The notes: generated by a model from the letters alone, not told the origin. A stretch of DNA of 64,000 bases from Elusimicrobiota bacterium (GCA_016209035.1 JACQWX010000074.1:1-64000); one strand, 5' to 3'; positions 50,416 to 59,733 are shown, counted from the first letter of the stretch. Program-made: numbers and translations.

Positions 50416-52425
50416 ATGACGATAAGGCCCCCTAGCATCGGCTTGTGGTCGGGGGTGGCGGTCTTCCTCTCCCTCAAGGGTCTTTTCCTCCTTGCCTTCA
50501 CCTTCGCTTCGGGGGCTCCGCGCCTCGGAGACGACGCTCTCATCTACCTTTGGCAGGGCCGAATTCTCGGATCTCGTTCTGTCGCGGCCTCTCCCGCCGT
50601 GAGGGACATCCGCGATTTGAGCCATCTCGATGAAGGTGCGCCGTCCAAGCTGATGATACCCCGCGTAGCCCTGCATATGCAGACGACCGGCTCGGGGATG
50701 CCTTTCTCCATCCACGCATGGCTCATTCGAGGGCTGCTGGCCACGGGTCTTCCTGCGAAGTGGGTTTTTTTCGCTACAGAGGCCGTCATCGCCGCTCTTC
50801 TGGCCGTCGGCATCGGAGCTCTTGTCAAAGTCCTCTTTGGCGGAGAGGCCGCGGGTTGGGCTTTGATGATTCTGAGCGTCGCAATCTTGCCCCAGCACGG
50901 ACTACAGCAACTGGTGCCGAGTGTCATGGCCCTGGCCTTGGCGCTCATCCTATGGTCGTGCATCCTAGCGGACGCCGGCGGTTGGCCGGGGACGTTCCTG
51001 CTGGCCTTGGCATTGGCGGGAATCCATCCAATCGCCCAGCCGTATCTCCTGGCTGCTTTGGCGCTGGCTGCGGCGGCATCTTTGGCGGAATGCGGCTTTT
51101 CTCTTCGGAGGCTGCGCATCATCGGGCTGATTGCCCTTGCCCTCGTGGCCTCATTCTTGGTGCAGCGACCCCATCTGCCGCATTTCCTGCCGAAAGGGAT
51201 GATTTCGGAGATCTATGGGAGCGCAGGTTTCGGCAGCATCTCAGTCAATCTGCCGGGGGCGGGACAGGCCTTGTTGGAGGCGGCCAGAGACAATAGGCTG
51301 ACGGTGGGGCTGGGCCTGGGCGGCGTCATCTTCTTTGGCCGGGGTCTGTTGTCGACATGGCGGGTCTGTTCCGTCCTTCTGGTTTGCGCGGCCATGTTGG
51401 CTGGCTCCCTTCTGCATCATGCCCCGGGCCTCGAGGGGGTGCTTTTCGTCCGCATGCTGGTCCCTTGCGGCATTCTGGCGGCGGGTTGGGCCGGGCTTTT
51501 CTGTGCGCGCGTGATCTCGCGCAGCCCCGTCTGGATGGGATGGGTGCTGCTGGGCTTGTTCCTGACCTTCCCCGTCTACAAAGGGGCGCGACGGTACGAG
51601 GCGTACATGTACACTCAGCTCAACAAGTTCTCCGTCATCGATTCCCGCGCCCTGCGCAGGCAGATCGAGGATGTCCCGGAGGGGGCCTCGGTGCTCTACC
51701 TCGACCATCCGACGCTCATGATGGCGTGCCTGCTGGAGGGGGCCTGGCGCTTGCCCGCCGTGCCGTGGGCCATGATCAAGGGCTCCGGGCTCATGAGCTC
51801 CGTTCTGCGTGACCGGCGGCCGGACCTGATCGTGGCGTATCCCTACCGCTGGCTCAACTCGCTCGCGCTGATAGGCCGCAATGAACTGATCCAGCGGCGT
51901 CACGGGTTCTACATGAAGGATTTCTCCGGGATCGCCGTCGAAGGGCCTGCGCTCAAGGGTCGGCCGGCGGCCATCCTGGTGGACAACCCCGGGTCTGATT
52001 TCGTCTTGGCGGTCTCCGCTCCCGCCGGCTGCGCCGCCCTCCGGGTCCCTGCGGTGTTCTCTGGTTGGGTCTCCATCCCGCCGGCCTGTTCCGTCAAGGG
52101 CCGGGTCAGCTTCGATCTCCCGGATCGCCGCGCTTGGATACTGGGGGTCTCAGTGGATGCCCCCCGGAACCACGTGCGCTGGCCTTGGGGTCCGGAACGG
52201 ACCGTGGTCACGGCCCGCTTCAGGAGCCCGTTCGGGATGCGCTCCGTCGAGCCTGGCTGGGAGGTCTCGCCGGAGAGCCTGTCGTTCGACTTCTCCTGGG
52301 GGTCGCTGTTCTCTTACGACGGAGCGGCGGACGCGCTGCCGCTCCTGCGCCGGCCGTTCGAGATCCTCGGAGATGACAGCGGGCTGGTCTTCATCAGGAC
52401 TGCCCGCCCGGCCGGGAAAGGCTGA
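50416..52425 (+). CDS. Large membrane protein, probable GT-C type glycosyltransferase (family A, copy 2)
   Basis: 669 residues. I take the ATG at 50416 (MTIRPPSIGL), preceded by GGTGGAGAAAGA, rather than the tracked ATG at 50386, because it aligns with the start of the copy at 5008. About ten helices to residue ~380, then a soluble C-terminal domain. Family A motifs shared with copy 1: RLGDDALIYLWQG, SPAVRDIRDL, LPQHGLQQLVPSVMALALALILW, SVLYLDHPTLMMACLLEGAWRLP, IVAYPYRWLNSLAL, GLVFIRTARP. Here it is followed by a YfhO-like protein instead of a GtrB-like GT2. Confidence 0.7.
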   Translation: MTIRPPSIGLWSGVAVFLSLKGLFLLAFTFASGAPRLGDDALIYLWQGRILGSRSVAASPAVRDIRDLSHLDEGAPSKLMIPRVALHMQTTGSGMPFSIHAWLIRGLLATGLPAKWVFFATEAVIAALLAVGIGALVKVLFGGEAAGWALMILSVAILPQHGLQQLVPSVMALALALILWSCILADAGGWPGTFLLALALAGIHPIAQPYLLAALALAAAASLAECGFSLRRLRIIGLIALALVASFLVQRPHLPHFLPKGMISEIYGSAGFGSISVNLPGAGQALLEAARDNRLTVGLGLGGVIFFGRGLLSTWRVCSVLLVCAAMLAGSLLHHAPGLEGVLFVRMLVPCGILAAGWAGLFCARVISRSPVWMGWVLLGLFLTFPVYKGARRYEAYMYTQLNKFSVIDSRALRRQIEDVPEGASVLYLDHPTLMMACLLEGAWRLPAVPWAMIKGSGLMSSVLRDRRPDLIVAYPYRWLNSLALIGRNELIQRRHGFYMKDFSGIAVEGPALKGRPAAILVDNPGSDFVLAVSAPAGCAALRVPAVFSGWVSIPPACSVKGRVSFDLPDRRAWILGVSVDAPRNHVRWPWGPERTVVTARFRSPFGMRSVEPGWEVSPESLSFDFSWGSLFSYDGAADALPLLRRPFEILGDDSGLVFIRTARPAGKG

Positions 52426-52427
52426 CC

Positions 52428-54482
52428 ATGCCCGCAGGGAATCCTGCTGACGATGCGGCTCGCCCCGCGCCCGCCGGCCGCCCGCGCGCGGCCCTGTTCC
52501 TGGCGCTGGCATCGCTGTGGCTTTGCCTGGAGTACTTCATCCTCGGGCCCTTCTCCTACGTCCAGACCCTCGAGACCGGCGATTCCTACATCCCGCGGCA
52601 TCTGGCCGTGGCGTCGGGGAGCTTCGTCCCCAGGACCAGCCTCTGGCTCCCCTGGCTGGCGTGCGGGACCGACCGCCTTTCCATCGACTTCTCGTTCTTC
52701 CACGCGTCCTCGCTCCTGTTCGGGCTCCTGCCCGGGTGGCTGGCCTACCAAGCCGTCATCGTCCTGCAGATATTCCTCTGCGCCTACTTCACCTACAGGC
52801 TCGCGCGGGACCGTCTTGGGATCGGCGAACTCCCCGCGGTCTTCGCCGGCATCGCCGCCGGGTTCTTCATCGATTCGCCGGTCATCTACCAATCGGGGTT
52901 CTCGCTCCTGCCGCTCATGCTCTGGTCCCTGGAGAAGATCCACGAGCGGCGCGGGGGGGCCGCCTGGGGCCTGGCCCTCGGGCTCGGCCTGCTCAACGCT
53001 TCGTGTTCGTCCATCGTGTACTCCCTGCCGTTCACCCTGGTGGCCGGCGCCGTGTGGTTCTCCGTGGTGCGCCGCAGCGCGAGCCCGCGCTTCTGGGCGC
53101 TCTTCCTCGTCTTCTGCCTGGTCTCGACCCTGCCGCATCTGCGCTCGGCCTGGGCCGCGGCGCTCAACTCGGACTTCTCCCATCGCGTGAGCTGGGCGTC
53201 CCAAGCATTGCCCGTTTCCGGATGGATGGACCTCGCGGGGAGTCTCCTGCGGCAGCACGGCCCTCTCCTTGCCCTCGCCGCGGCCGGGCTGGCCTTCGGC
53301 AGGCGGGATGACCGTGTCCTGTGGGGCCTTCTGGCCGGGCTTCTGGCGAACGTCGCGTGCGCGCTGGGCTTGGACGGGCTCAGGGCCTCCTTTGCCGGCC
53401 ATCTCGGATTCCTCAAGGGGTTCCAGTTCGCCAGGCTCCACATGCTGTCCACCTTGTTCGCAGTCCTCTGCGCGGCGCGGGGGCTCGATCTGCTGAGCGC
53501 GCGGGGCAGGGTCTTCCGGGCCGCCATGCTGGTCCTGGCCTGCCTCTCCTTGCCGGGCAAGGCGACGAGGCTCGCGGAGTGGTATTTCCAGGGAGGGTAC
53601 ACGGCGAACTACGGCAGCCCGGTCCTCAAGGAGCTGGCGAGCCGCCGGGAGGAGCCTTTCCGCGTCGCGTCCTTCACGCACGGGCTGCACCCGGGCTACG
53701 CCAACGCCTACGGCCTGGAAACGGTCGACGGCTACGTCGGCATCTACCCGAAAGCCTATCAGCGGTATTGGTCGAAGGTGATCGAGCCGCTGACGGCCCA
53801 GGACCGGAGGTTCGACGAGTACTTCAACGCTTGGGGCAACAGGATCTACCTCTTCTTCGAGAGCGTGGACATGTTCCGCGAGGGGATCGAGTTCTCGCGA
53901 TACTATCGGCTGCCTCTGTTGTCGCTGGCCAACGCCAGGTACGTCATCTCGCGGCATCCCCTGCTCGACAAGGACCTGGTCCCGGTCGCCCCGGTCCCGC
54001 CGTGGCCGTGGAACGACCGGAAAGAGCGCGTTCTCTTGAGGCTCAAGGAGAACTTCACCGGGAAGACCCATCTCTTCGTCTACGAGAACAAGACCGCGCT
54101 TCCCCGGGCCTTCCTCGTCGGCCAGGCCCGCTTCTTCCCGGAGGGCGAGGACCTGATGAAGGCCCTCTCCTCCGCGGACGGCCGGACGCTGCGGGACACC
54201 GTGTTCCTCGATGACCGCTTCTTAGGGGCGGTCGGACGCGGCCCGTTCTCCCGGGGCGCGGTTTCCTTCGTCGAATATCGGGCCGACCGCATCACGCTCC
54301 GGTTGGCCGCGGCCGGCCCGGCCCTGCTCGTCGTTTCCAACAACTACAGTCCGTTCTGGACCTGCGAGGTGGACGGGGCATCCAAGACCATCATGCCGGC
54401 CGACGGCGCCTTCTGGGCGGTCCGCGTCGAGGCTCCGGCCGGTCAGGTCGTGTTCCGCTACAGCCCGCCTTACCGGCTGTGA
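52428..54482 (+). CDS. YfhO-like large membrane protein (copy 2)
   Basis: 684 residues, paralogous to 38849-40918. First-loop LETGDSYIPRHL, then about ten helices, then the shared soluble part: FRVASFTHGLHPGYANAYGLETVDGYVGIYPKAY, GNRIYLFFESVD, SLANARYVISRHPLLD, HLFVYENKTALPRAFLVG, LLVVSNNYSPFWTCEVDGA and the closing FRYSPPYRL. The C-terminal block is that of the YfhO family. It begins 2 bp after the family A membrane protein, so the two are co-expressed. Likely a GT-C-type transferase for an exported polymer. Confidence 0.72.
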   Translation: MPAGNPADDAARPAPAGRPRAALFLALASLWLCLEYFILGPFSYVQTLETGDSYIPRHLAVASGSFVPRTSLWLPWLACGTDRLSIDFSFFHASSLLFGLLPGWLAYQAVIVLQIFLCAYFTYRLARDRLGIGELPAVFAGIAAGFFIDSPVIYQSGFSLLPLMLWSLEKIHERRGGAAWGLALGLGLLNASCSSIVYSLPFTLVAGAVWFSVVRRSASPRFWALFLVFCLVSTLPHLRSAWAAALNSDFSHRVSWASQALPVSGWMDLAGSLLRQHGPLLALAAAGLAFGRRDDRVLWGLLAGLLANVACALGLDGLRASFAGHLGFLKGFQFARLHMLSTLFAVLCAARGLDLLSARGRVFRAAMLVLACLSLPGKATRLAEWYFQGGYTANYGSPVLKELASRREEPFRVASFTHGLHPGYANAYGLETVDGYVGIYPKAYQRYWSKVIEPLTAQDRRFDEYFNAWGNRIYLFFESVDMFREGIEFSRYYRLPLLSLANARYVISRHPLLDKDLVPVAPVPPWPWNDRKERVLLRLKENFTGKTHLFVYENKTALPRAFLVGQARFFPEGEDLMKALSSADGRTLRDTVFLDDRFLGAVGRGPFSRGAVSFVEYRADRITLRLAAAGPALLVVSNNYSPFWTCEVDGASKTIMPADGAFWAVRVEAPAGQVVFRYSPPYRL

Positions 54483-54510
54483 GGGATTTTGTAGAATCTC
54501 GACCACGGAC

Positions 54511-55320
54511 ATGAGAAAGGCCTCGAGCGTCGACCCGCGCCGCGTCCGAGAGCTCGTCCTGGAGCGGTCCTGGAAGGCCCATGTCGGGCACATCGGCTGC
54601 TCCCTGTCCGTGGCGGATATCCTGGCCGCGCTCTATTCGGGCGTCCTGCGCGTGCCCCGCCCGAAGGATCCCGACCGGGACCGCTTCATCCTGTCCAAGG
54701 GGCATGCGGCGCTCGCGCTCTACGCCGTCTTCCACCTCAAGGGGTGGATATCCAGGAAGACCCTCGATTCCTACTGCCGGGACGGGAGTCTGCTCGGGGT
54801 GCATCCCGAGCGGGCGCTGGCGGGCGTGGATTTCTCGACGGGGTCGTTGGGGCAGGGCCTGTCCTACGGGGCCGGCGCGGCCTTGGCCGCGAGGCTCCAG
54901 CGTTCCGGGAGGCGGGCCTATGTGCTGCTCAGCGACGCGGAATGCGACGAGGGGGCCGTCTGGGAGACTGCCATGTTCGCGGCGCACCACCGGCTCGCGA
55001 ATCTCGTGGCCATCGTAGATCTCAACGGGCAGCAGGCCATGGGCTACACGAAGGACGTCCTCGACCTCTCCCCGCTGGCCCAGCGATGGCGGGCCTTCGG
55101 CTGGGAGGCGGTGGAGGTCGACGGGCATGATGCGCCGCGCCTGACGAGGGCGCTGGCCCGCCTTGACACCCGTTCCGGGCCGCCTCACGTCCTTATCGCC
55201 CGCACCGTGTTCGGCAAGGGCGTGCCCTACATGGAAGGCCAGATCAAGTGGCATTATTGGCCCATGTCGGAGGATGAGTACGAGGAGGCTCTGCGGGCCG
55301 TCAGGAGCGGGGGGGCATGA
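54511..55320 (+). CDS. Transketolase, N-terminal (TPP-binding) subunit
   Basis: 269 residues. HIGCSLSVADILAALYSGVLR near 29, RFILSKGHAALALYAVFHLKG near 58, GSLGQGLSYGAGAALAAR near 113, and the TPP/metal motif LSDAECDEGAVWETAMFAAHHRLANLVAIVDLNG near 137-170 (E-W-E replaced by a GDxxxxEG-type SDAECDEG). The size and the missing C-terminal half show a split transketolase; the other half overlaps it by ATGA. A TAGAAT box 13 bp before the ATG could be an internal promoter. In a glycan operon it may transfer a two-carbon ketol unit to a sugar rather than serve the pentose phosphate pathway. Confidence 0.88.
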   Translation: MRKASSVDPRRVRELVLERSWKAHVGHIGCSLSVADILAALYSGVLRVPRPKDPDRDRFILSKGHAALALYAVFHLKGWISRKTLDSYCRDGSLLGVHPERALAGVDFSTGSLGQGLSYGAGAALAARLQRSGRRAYVLLSDAECDEGAVWETAMFAAHHRLANLVAIVDLNGQQAMGYTKDVLDLSPLAQRWRAFGWEAVEVDGHDAPRLTRALARLDTRSGPPHVLIARTVFGKGVPYMEGQIKWHYWPMSEDEYEEALRAVRSGGA

Positions 55321-56279
55321 GGAAAGCCTTCGTTCAGGCTCTCGTCGAGCTGGCCTTGGCGGAACGGCATCCGCGCATCCTGCTGTTGACGGGGGACCTC
55401 GGCTACACGGTCCTCGAGCCCTTCGCGGAGACCTACCCGGACCGTTTCTTCAACGTCGGAGTCGCGGAGCAGAACCTGGTGGGCCTGGCGACCGGATTGG
55501 CGGAGGCCGGGTTCATCCCGTTCGTCTACTCCATCGCGACGTTCGCGTCCTTGCGTCCGTATGAGTTCATCCGGAACGGTCCCGTCCTGCACCGGCTCCC
55601 CGTCCGCGTCGTGGGCGTCGGAGAGGGCTTCGGCTACGGCTGCGCGGGTCCGACCCACCATGCCTTGGAGGACCTGGGCGTCACCAGGATCCAGCCCGGG
55701 CTGACCGTCATCGCTCCGGCGGACGCCCAGCAGGCGCGGGCCGCCATCCACGCGACGAAGGACCTTCCCGGACCGGTCTACTTCAGGCTCGGCAAGGACG
55801 AGAAGCCGCTCGTCCCAGGGCTGGAGGGGCGGTTCGAACTCGGCCGCGCGGTGTGCCTGCGGGAGGGGCAAGACCTCCTGCTGATCGCGGCGGGGTCCGT
55901 GGCCCGGGAGGTCGTGGCCGCCGCCGACATGCTCTCGGCCCGAGGGGTCCGCTCCAGCGTCCTGCTGGTCTCGACCTTGAACCCGCCCCCCGTGGAGGAT
56001 CTGAAGGCGGCGCTGGCGGGGCACCGCGTCGCGCTCACGGTCGAGGCGCACTATGTCGTCGGCGGCCTGGGGTCCCTCGTCTGCGAGGTCGCGGCGGAGA
56101 ACGGCCTGTCCTGCCGGGTCGTGCGGTGCGGCGTCTGGTCCGCTCCGGACGGGGCCAGCGGCAGCCAGGACTACTACTACCGCCGGCACGGGCTCTCCCG
56201 CGGAGCCATCATGGAGGCCGCGCTCCGGGAGCTGCGCAAGCCTTCCTCCGGGAGGGGGAAGCGGTTGGGCCGCCGCTGA
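55317..56279 (+). CDS. Transketolase, C-terminal (pyrimidine-binding) subunit
   Basis: 320 residues. MRKAFVQALVELALAERHPRILLLTGDLGY at the start, FFNVGVAEQNLVGLATGLAEAGFIPFVYSIATFASLRPYEFIRN near 44-85 (the conserved Glu that activates TPP), VGVGEGFGYGCAGPTHHALEDLG near 100, and VALTVEAHYVVGGLGSLV near 245 in the C-terminal domain. Overlaps the N-terminal subunit by 4 bp, and the two form a complete enzyme. Followed by the B12 radical SAM gene after 3 bp. Confidence 0.88.
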   Translation: MRKAFVQALVELALAERHPRILLLTGDLGYTVLEPFAETYPDRFFNVGVAEQNLVGLATGLAEAGFIPFVYSIATFASLRPYEFIRNGPVLHRLPVRVVGVGEGFGYGCAGPTHHALEDLGVTRIQPGLTVIAPADAQQARAAIHATKDLPGPVYFRLGKDEKPLVPGLEGRFELGRAVCLREGQDLLLIAAGSVAREVVAAADMLSARGVRSSVLLVSTLNPPPVEDLKAALAGHRVALTVEAHYVVGGLGSLVCEVAAENGLSCRVVRCGVWSAPDGASGSQDYYYRRHGLSRGAIMEAALRELRKPSSGRGKRLGRR

Positions 56280-56282
56280 TCC

Positions 56283-57806
56283 ATGAGGGTCCAATTGGTC
56301 CGGCCCGCCACGGCCATCAGCGTCTCGGAGCTCAGGCCCGGGGCCGGCCTGCCCATCGGGCTGGCCTACGTGGCGGCCGGCCTGCGCGCCGCCGGGCACG
56401 AGGTGCGGGTCGTCGACGCGGTCGGAGAGGCGTTGGGCCGGTTCGAGCGGATCGAGGGCGTCGCGGGCGTTCGGCGGCACGGGCTCTCGGATGAGTCGAT
56501 CCTGGAGCGCATCCGGCCCGGAGCGGACTTGATCGGCGTCGCGTGCATGTTCTCGACCGAGTGGCCCCTCGCCAAGAGGCTGATCCGGGGGCTTCGCTCG
56601 CGGCACCCGGAGTCCCTGATCGTGGCCGGAGGGGAGCACGCTACCGCGTGCGCGTCCTTCGCGCTGAGGGATTGTCCGGAGCTGGACTGCTGCGTGCTCG
56701 GAGAAGGGGAGAAGACCATCGTCGCCTTGGCCGAGACGCGCGGCGCCGGGCGCGAGCCCTCGACGGTCGCGGGTATCTGCCGCCGGGACGGCGCCGCCAC
56801 CCTCCGCACGCCGGCGCGGGAGCGCATCAAGGACCTCGACTCCATCCCTTGGCCGGCCTGGGACCTCTTCCCGGTCCGGGAATACATCGCCTATCGGATC
56901 ACGCCGGGGGTGCATATGGGCCCCTCCCTGCCGATCATGGCCAGCCGAGGCTGTCCCTTCGAGTGCGCGTTTTGCTCCAACCCGGCCATGTGGGGGCGGC
57001 TCTGGAAGGCCAGGGACCCGGACCAGGTGCTGGCGGAGATGAAGCACGCCATGCGGGAATACGGCATCACCAATTTCGACTTCTTCGACCCGACCGCGAT
57101 CCTCCGGAAGGACTGGATCCTTCGGATGGCCCGGCTGATCGTCGACCATCGCCTGGGGGTCACGTGGCAGCTGCCTTCGGGCACCCGTTCTGAGGCCTTG
57201 GACGAGGAGGTAGCCTCCTGGCTGCATCGGTCGGGCTGCCGGAACATCATCTACGCGCCGGAAAGCGGTTCGGACGCCACGCTCGAACGCATCAGGAAGC
57301 GGATCAGCAAGCCGCATCTGGTCCGGTCTATCCGGGGGGCCGTACGTTCCGGGATCAAGACCAAGGCGAACTTCGTCATCGGGTTTCCTGACGAGACGGT
57401 GGGGAACGTCCTGGAGAGCATGGGCTTCGCGATACGCCTGGCCTGGGCGGGGCTCCACGATGCCTCGTTCTTCCCGTTCTCGCCCTATCCGGGTTCCGCG
57501 CTCTTCGACCGGCTCGATGCGCAAGGCAAGCTCGCGCTGGACGACGGGTTCTTCTACGGCCTGATCTGCAACAAGCGGTCCGTCGACGAACACATCCCCG
57601 GATGGCTGGCTCCGATCCTCGCGCATGCCGGCATGCTGGCGTTCTACCTCGTCAGCTTCACGCTGCGTCCCGGCCGCGTGTTCGGCCTGGCGCGTTCCCT
57701 TTGGCGGCGGGAGCCCCAGACCCGGCTGGAGTCCGCGCTCCTGAGATGGGCGGAGAACCGGTTCGGCCGTCACGGGGCGCCGGTCGAGCAGGGAGGACGC
57801 GCATGA
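56283..57806 (+). CDS. B12-binding radical SAM protein
   Basis: 507 residues. Cobalamin domain (VQLVRPATAISVSELRPGAGLPIGLAYVAAGLRAAGHEVRVVD; VAGGEHATACASFALRDCP near 110), radical SAM cluster CPFECAFC near 220, YAPESGSDATLERIRKRISKP near 320 and NFVIGFPDETVGNVLES near 358. The C-terminus has a hydrophobic stretch (MLAFYLVSFTLRPGRVF) that may bring it to the membrane. Overlaps the GT2 downstream by ATGA and follows the transketolase subunit. It probably acts on the same lipid- or sugar-linked intermediate. Confidence 0.87.
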   Translation: MRVQLVRPATAISVSELRPGAGLPIGLAYVAAGLRAAGHEVRVVDAVGEALGRFERIEGVAGVRRHGLSDESILERIRPGADLIGVACMFSTEWPLAKRLIRGLRSRHPESLIVAGGEHATACASFALRDCPELDCCVLGEGEKTIVALAETRGAGREPSTVAGICRRDGAATLRTPARERIKDLDSIPWPAWDLFPVREYIAYRITPGVHMGPSLPIMASRGCPFECAFCSNPAMWGRLWKARDPDQVLAEMKHAMREYGITNFDFFDPTAILRKDWILRMARLIVDHRLGVTWQLPSGTRSEALDEEVASWLHRSGCRNIIYAPESGSDATLERIRKRISKPHLVRSIRGAVRSGIKTKANFVIGFPDETVGNVLESMGFAIRLAWAGLHDASFFPFSPYPGSALFDRLDAQGKLALDDGFFYGLICNKRSVDEHIPGWLAPILAHAGMLAFYLVSFTLRPGRVFGLARSLWRREPQTRLESALLRWAENRFGRHGAPVEQGGRA

Positions 57807-58507
57807 GCTCGCCGCCGGGACTCTCCGTGATCCTGCCGGTCCTCAATCAAGCGGTCCATATCGGCGAGGTGGTGGAGGGCTACCGGGCGGTCCTCCTGAC
57901 GCTGAACGTCCCTTTCGAGATGATCCTTGTCGTGAACGGGAGCAGGGACGACTCCCTGGCCGTGTGCTCCGGTCTGGCGGCTCGGTTCCCGGACATCGTC
58001 GCCCTGGAGAGCTCGCCCCCGGGATGGGGCCTGGCCGTGCGGACCGGCCTGGCGCGGGCGAGGGGCAGGCTGGTGTGTTACACCAACTCGGCGCGCACCG
58101 ATCCCGAGCGGCTGAAGAAATTCGTCGCCTACGGCCTGCGCAATCCGGGCGTCGTCATCAAGGCGAACCGGCGCAGGCACAAGGATTCGGTCTACCGCCG
58201 CCTGGGGTCCCTGTTGTTCAACGTGCAGTGCCGGGCGTTGTTCGATCTGCCCATGTGGGACGTTAACGGCACCCCCAAGGTGTTCCCCGGCGAGCTTGTG
58301 CCGCGGCTGGACCTGCGATTCGACGACGACCTGATCGACCTGGAATTCAACGTGCGCTGCAACGCCCTGGAAGCGGAGATGCTGGAGGTGCCGGTGTTCT
58401 TCACCCGCCGTCACGGGGGGAGGTCCACGACGAGCTGGCGGTCGGCCCTCAAGCTCTATTGGGGGGCCTTGCGTTTCTGGCTGCGGGAGCGCCGATCCCG
58501 ATCATGA
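57803..58507 (+). CDS. GT2 glycosyltransferase, small
   Basis: 234 residues from the ATG at 57803; the tracked ORF starts in the preceding gene and is shadow. LSVILPVLNQAVHIGEVVEGY at the start and LVVNGSRDDSLAVCSGLA near 41; in place of the usual DxD there is YTNSARTDPERLKKFV near 91. The later part (MWDVNGTPKVFPGELV) follows DPM1-like proteins. Loss of the DxD-type metal site makes ordinary inverting activity uncertain. Coupled by ATGA on both sides, to the B12 radical SAM and the DUF4915 protein. Confidence 0.78.
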   Translation: MSSPPGLSVILPVLNQAVHIGEVVEGYRAVLLTLNVPFEMILVVNGSRDDSLAVCSGLAARFPDIVALESSPPGWGLAVRTGLARARGRLVCYTNSARTDPERLKKFVAYGLRNPGVVIKANRRRHKDSVYRRLGSLLFNVQCRALFDLPMWDVNGTPKVFPGELVPRLDLRFDDDLIDLEFNVRCNALEAEMLEVPVFFTRRHGGRSTTSWRSALKLYWGALRFWLRERRSRS

Positions 58508-59721
58508 AGGCCCGTTCGTTGTGGCGGCGGCACGATGAGCAGTGGCGCGAGCCTGGCCAGGTCATCAGTCACTGGCGGGACGGCGACCGGGTCGATCCGA
58601 CGCTGCTGGCATGCCGGGCCCAAGGCGCCTGGTGGGAGACGCTCGCCCGGGCAGGCGTCACCCTGCTCCTGACGAGGGAATACGAACACCTGGTGATGGC
58701 GGTGCGCTCGCGCGGCGGGAGGCCCCGCGTGTCCTTCATGCCGCTGCCCCACCCGTCCGGGCTGGTCGCGGACCGCGAGCGCGGCGTGGTGCACGTCGCC
58801 AGCACGCGCAATCCCAACGAGGTCTTCGAGCTCCGGCCCGCGCGCGGCGTCCCGCCGCGCGGGGATCCTCGGGGCGAGGCCTCGGCCGAGGAGACGGTCC
58901 TGATCCCGGGGCGTTCCCGGTTCTTTCCGGGACGCTCCTATATCCACGATTTGGCCGTCATCGGCGGGGATCTCTACGCCGCCTCCTCGGGGCAGAACGC
59001 GATCATCCGCCTTTCCGGCGGCGACGCCCCGCGTCCCGCGTGGTGGCCCCGCTGCATCGAGACTCCGCGCGGTCCGGTCTTCGAGAGGAACCATCTCCAG
59101 CTCAACTCCATCGCCGCTGGGGAGACCCTCAAGGAGAGCTTCTTCTCGGCCTCCACGGACCGGATGACGCGTCTGCGGCCGGGTCACCTCGGCTTTCCGG
59201 TCGACGGCCGCGGCGTGATATTCTCGGGAAGGACCCGCGACCCCGTCGCCCGAGGTCTGACCCGGCCGCACTCGGCGCGGCTTCATCGGGGAAGGGTCTG
59301 GGTCGACAACAGCGGCTACGGGGAGCTGGGCTTCGTCGAGGACGGCCGCTTCGTCGCCGTCGCCCGCCTGCCGGGGTGGACGCGCGGCCTGTGCTTCAAG
59401 GGAGACGTCGCCTTCGTGGGGACGTCGCGGGTGATCCCCCGGTTCGAGGCCTACGCTCCGGGCCTCGACCCGGCGCGCAGTCTCTGCGGCGTCCACGCGG
59501 TCGACCTCCGTTCCGGCAGGATACTGGGGAGCCTCCTGTGGCCGAACGGCAACCAGTTGTTCGCGGTGGACTGGATCCCGGGCGCGCTTGCCCGGGGGTT
59601 TCCCTTCGGTCCGGGATCCGGGCATGGCCCGCGGTCGCGAAGCCGGCTGTTCTACGCCTTCAGTACTTCCCCATCCGGCCGTAGGCGGATGGGGAAAAAG
59701 GTCGGCGTTGCCGTTCTTTAA
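58504..59721 (+). CDS. DUF4915/TIGR03032-type protein
   Basis: 405 residues from the ATG at 58504 (ATGA overlap). The N-terminal GAWWETLARAGVTLLLTREYEHLVMAV, then PHPSGLVADRERGVVHVASTRNPNEVFEL near 82, HDLAVIGGDLYAASSGQNAIIRL near 147, NHLQLNSIAAG near 197, SARLHRGRVWVDNSGYGELGFV near 258 and VDLRSGRILGSLLWPNGNQLFAVDW near 338. Repeated short beta motifs of this kind suggest a beta-propeller. The family is frequently found beside sulfotransferase-type genes in glycan loci, as here, but has no assigned activity. Cytoplasmic, no signal peptide. Confidence 0.75.
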   Translation: MKARSLWRRHDEQWREPGQVISHWRDGDRVDPTLLACRAQGAWWETLARAGVTLLLTREYEHLVMAVRSRGGRPRVSFMPLPHPSGLVADRERGVVHVASTRNPNEVFELRPARGVPPRGDPRGEASAEETVLIPGRSRFFPGRSYIHDLAVIGGDLYAASSGQNAIIRLSGGDAPRPAWWPRCIETPRGPVFERNHLQLNSIAAGETLKESFFSASTDRMTRLRPGHLGFPVDGRGVIFSGRTRDPVARGLTRPHSARLHRGRVWVDNSGYGELGFVEDGRFVAVARLPGWTRGLCFKGDVAFVGTSRVIPRFEAYAPGLDPARSLCGVHAVDLRSGRILGSLLWPNGNQLFAVDWIPGALARGFPFGPGSGHGPRSRSRLFYAFSTSPSGRRRMGKKVGVAVL

Positions 59722-59733
59722 GGAGACCTTCCT

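Noticed and set aside
4998-54498. Shared TTTGTAGAAT just before the genes at 5008 and 54511 as a common promoter
   Set aside because: At 5008 the sequence overlaps the start codon of the gene, so it cannot be its -10; the resemblance is probably chance. Only the 54492-54497 box remains possible.
2404-56279. An aminoshikimate-type pathway built from the DAHP-synthase-like gene and the split transketolase
   Set aside because: The two sit more than 50 kb apart in different operons and no kanosamine, dehydroquinate or AHBA synthase gene is present in the window.
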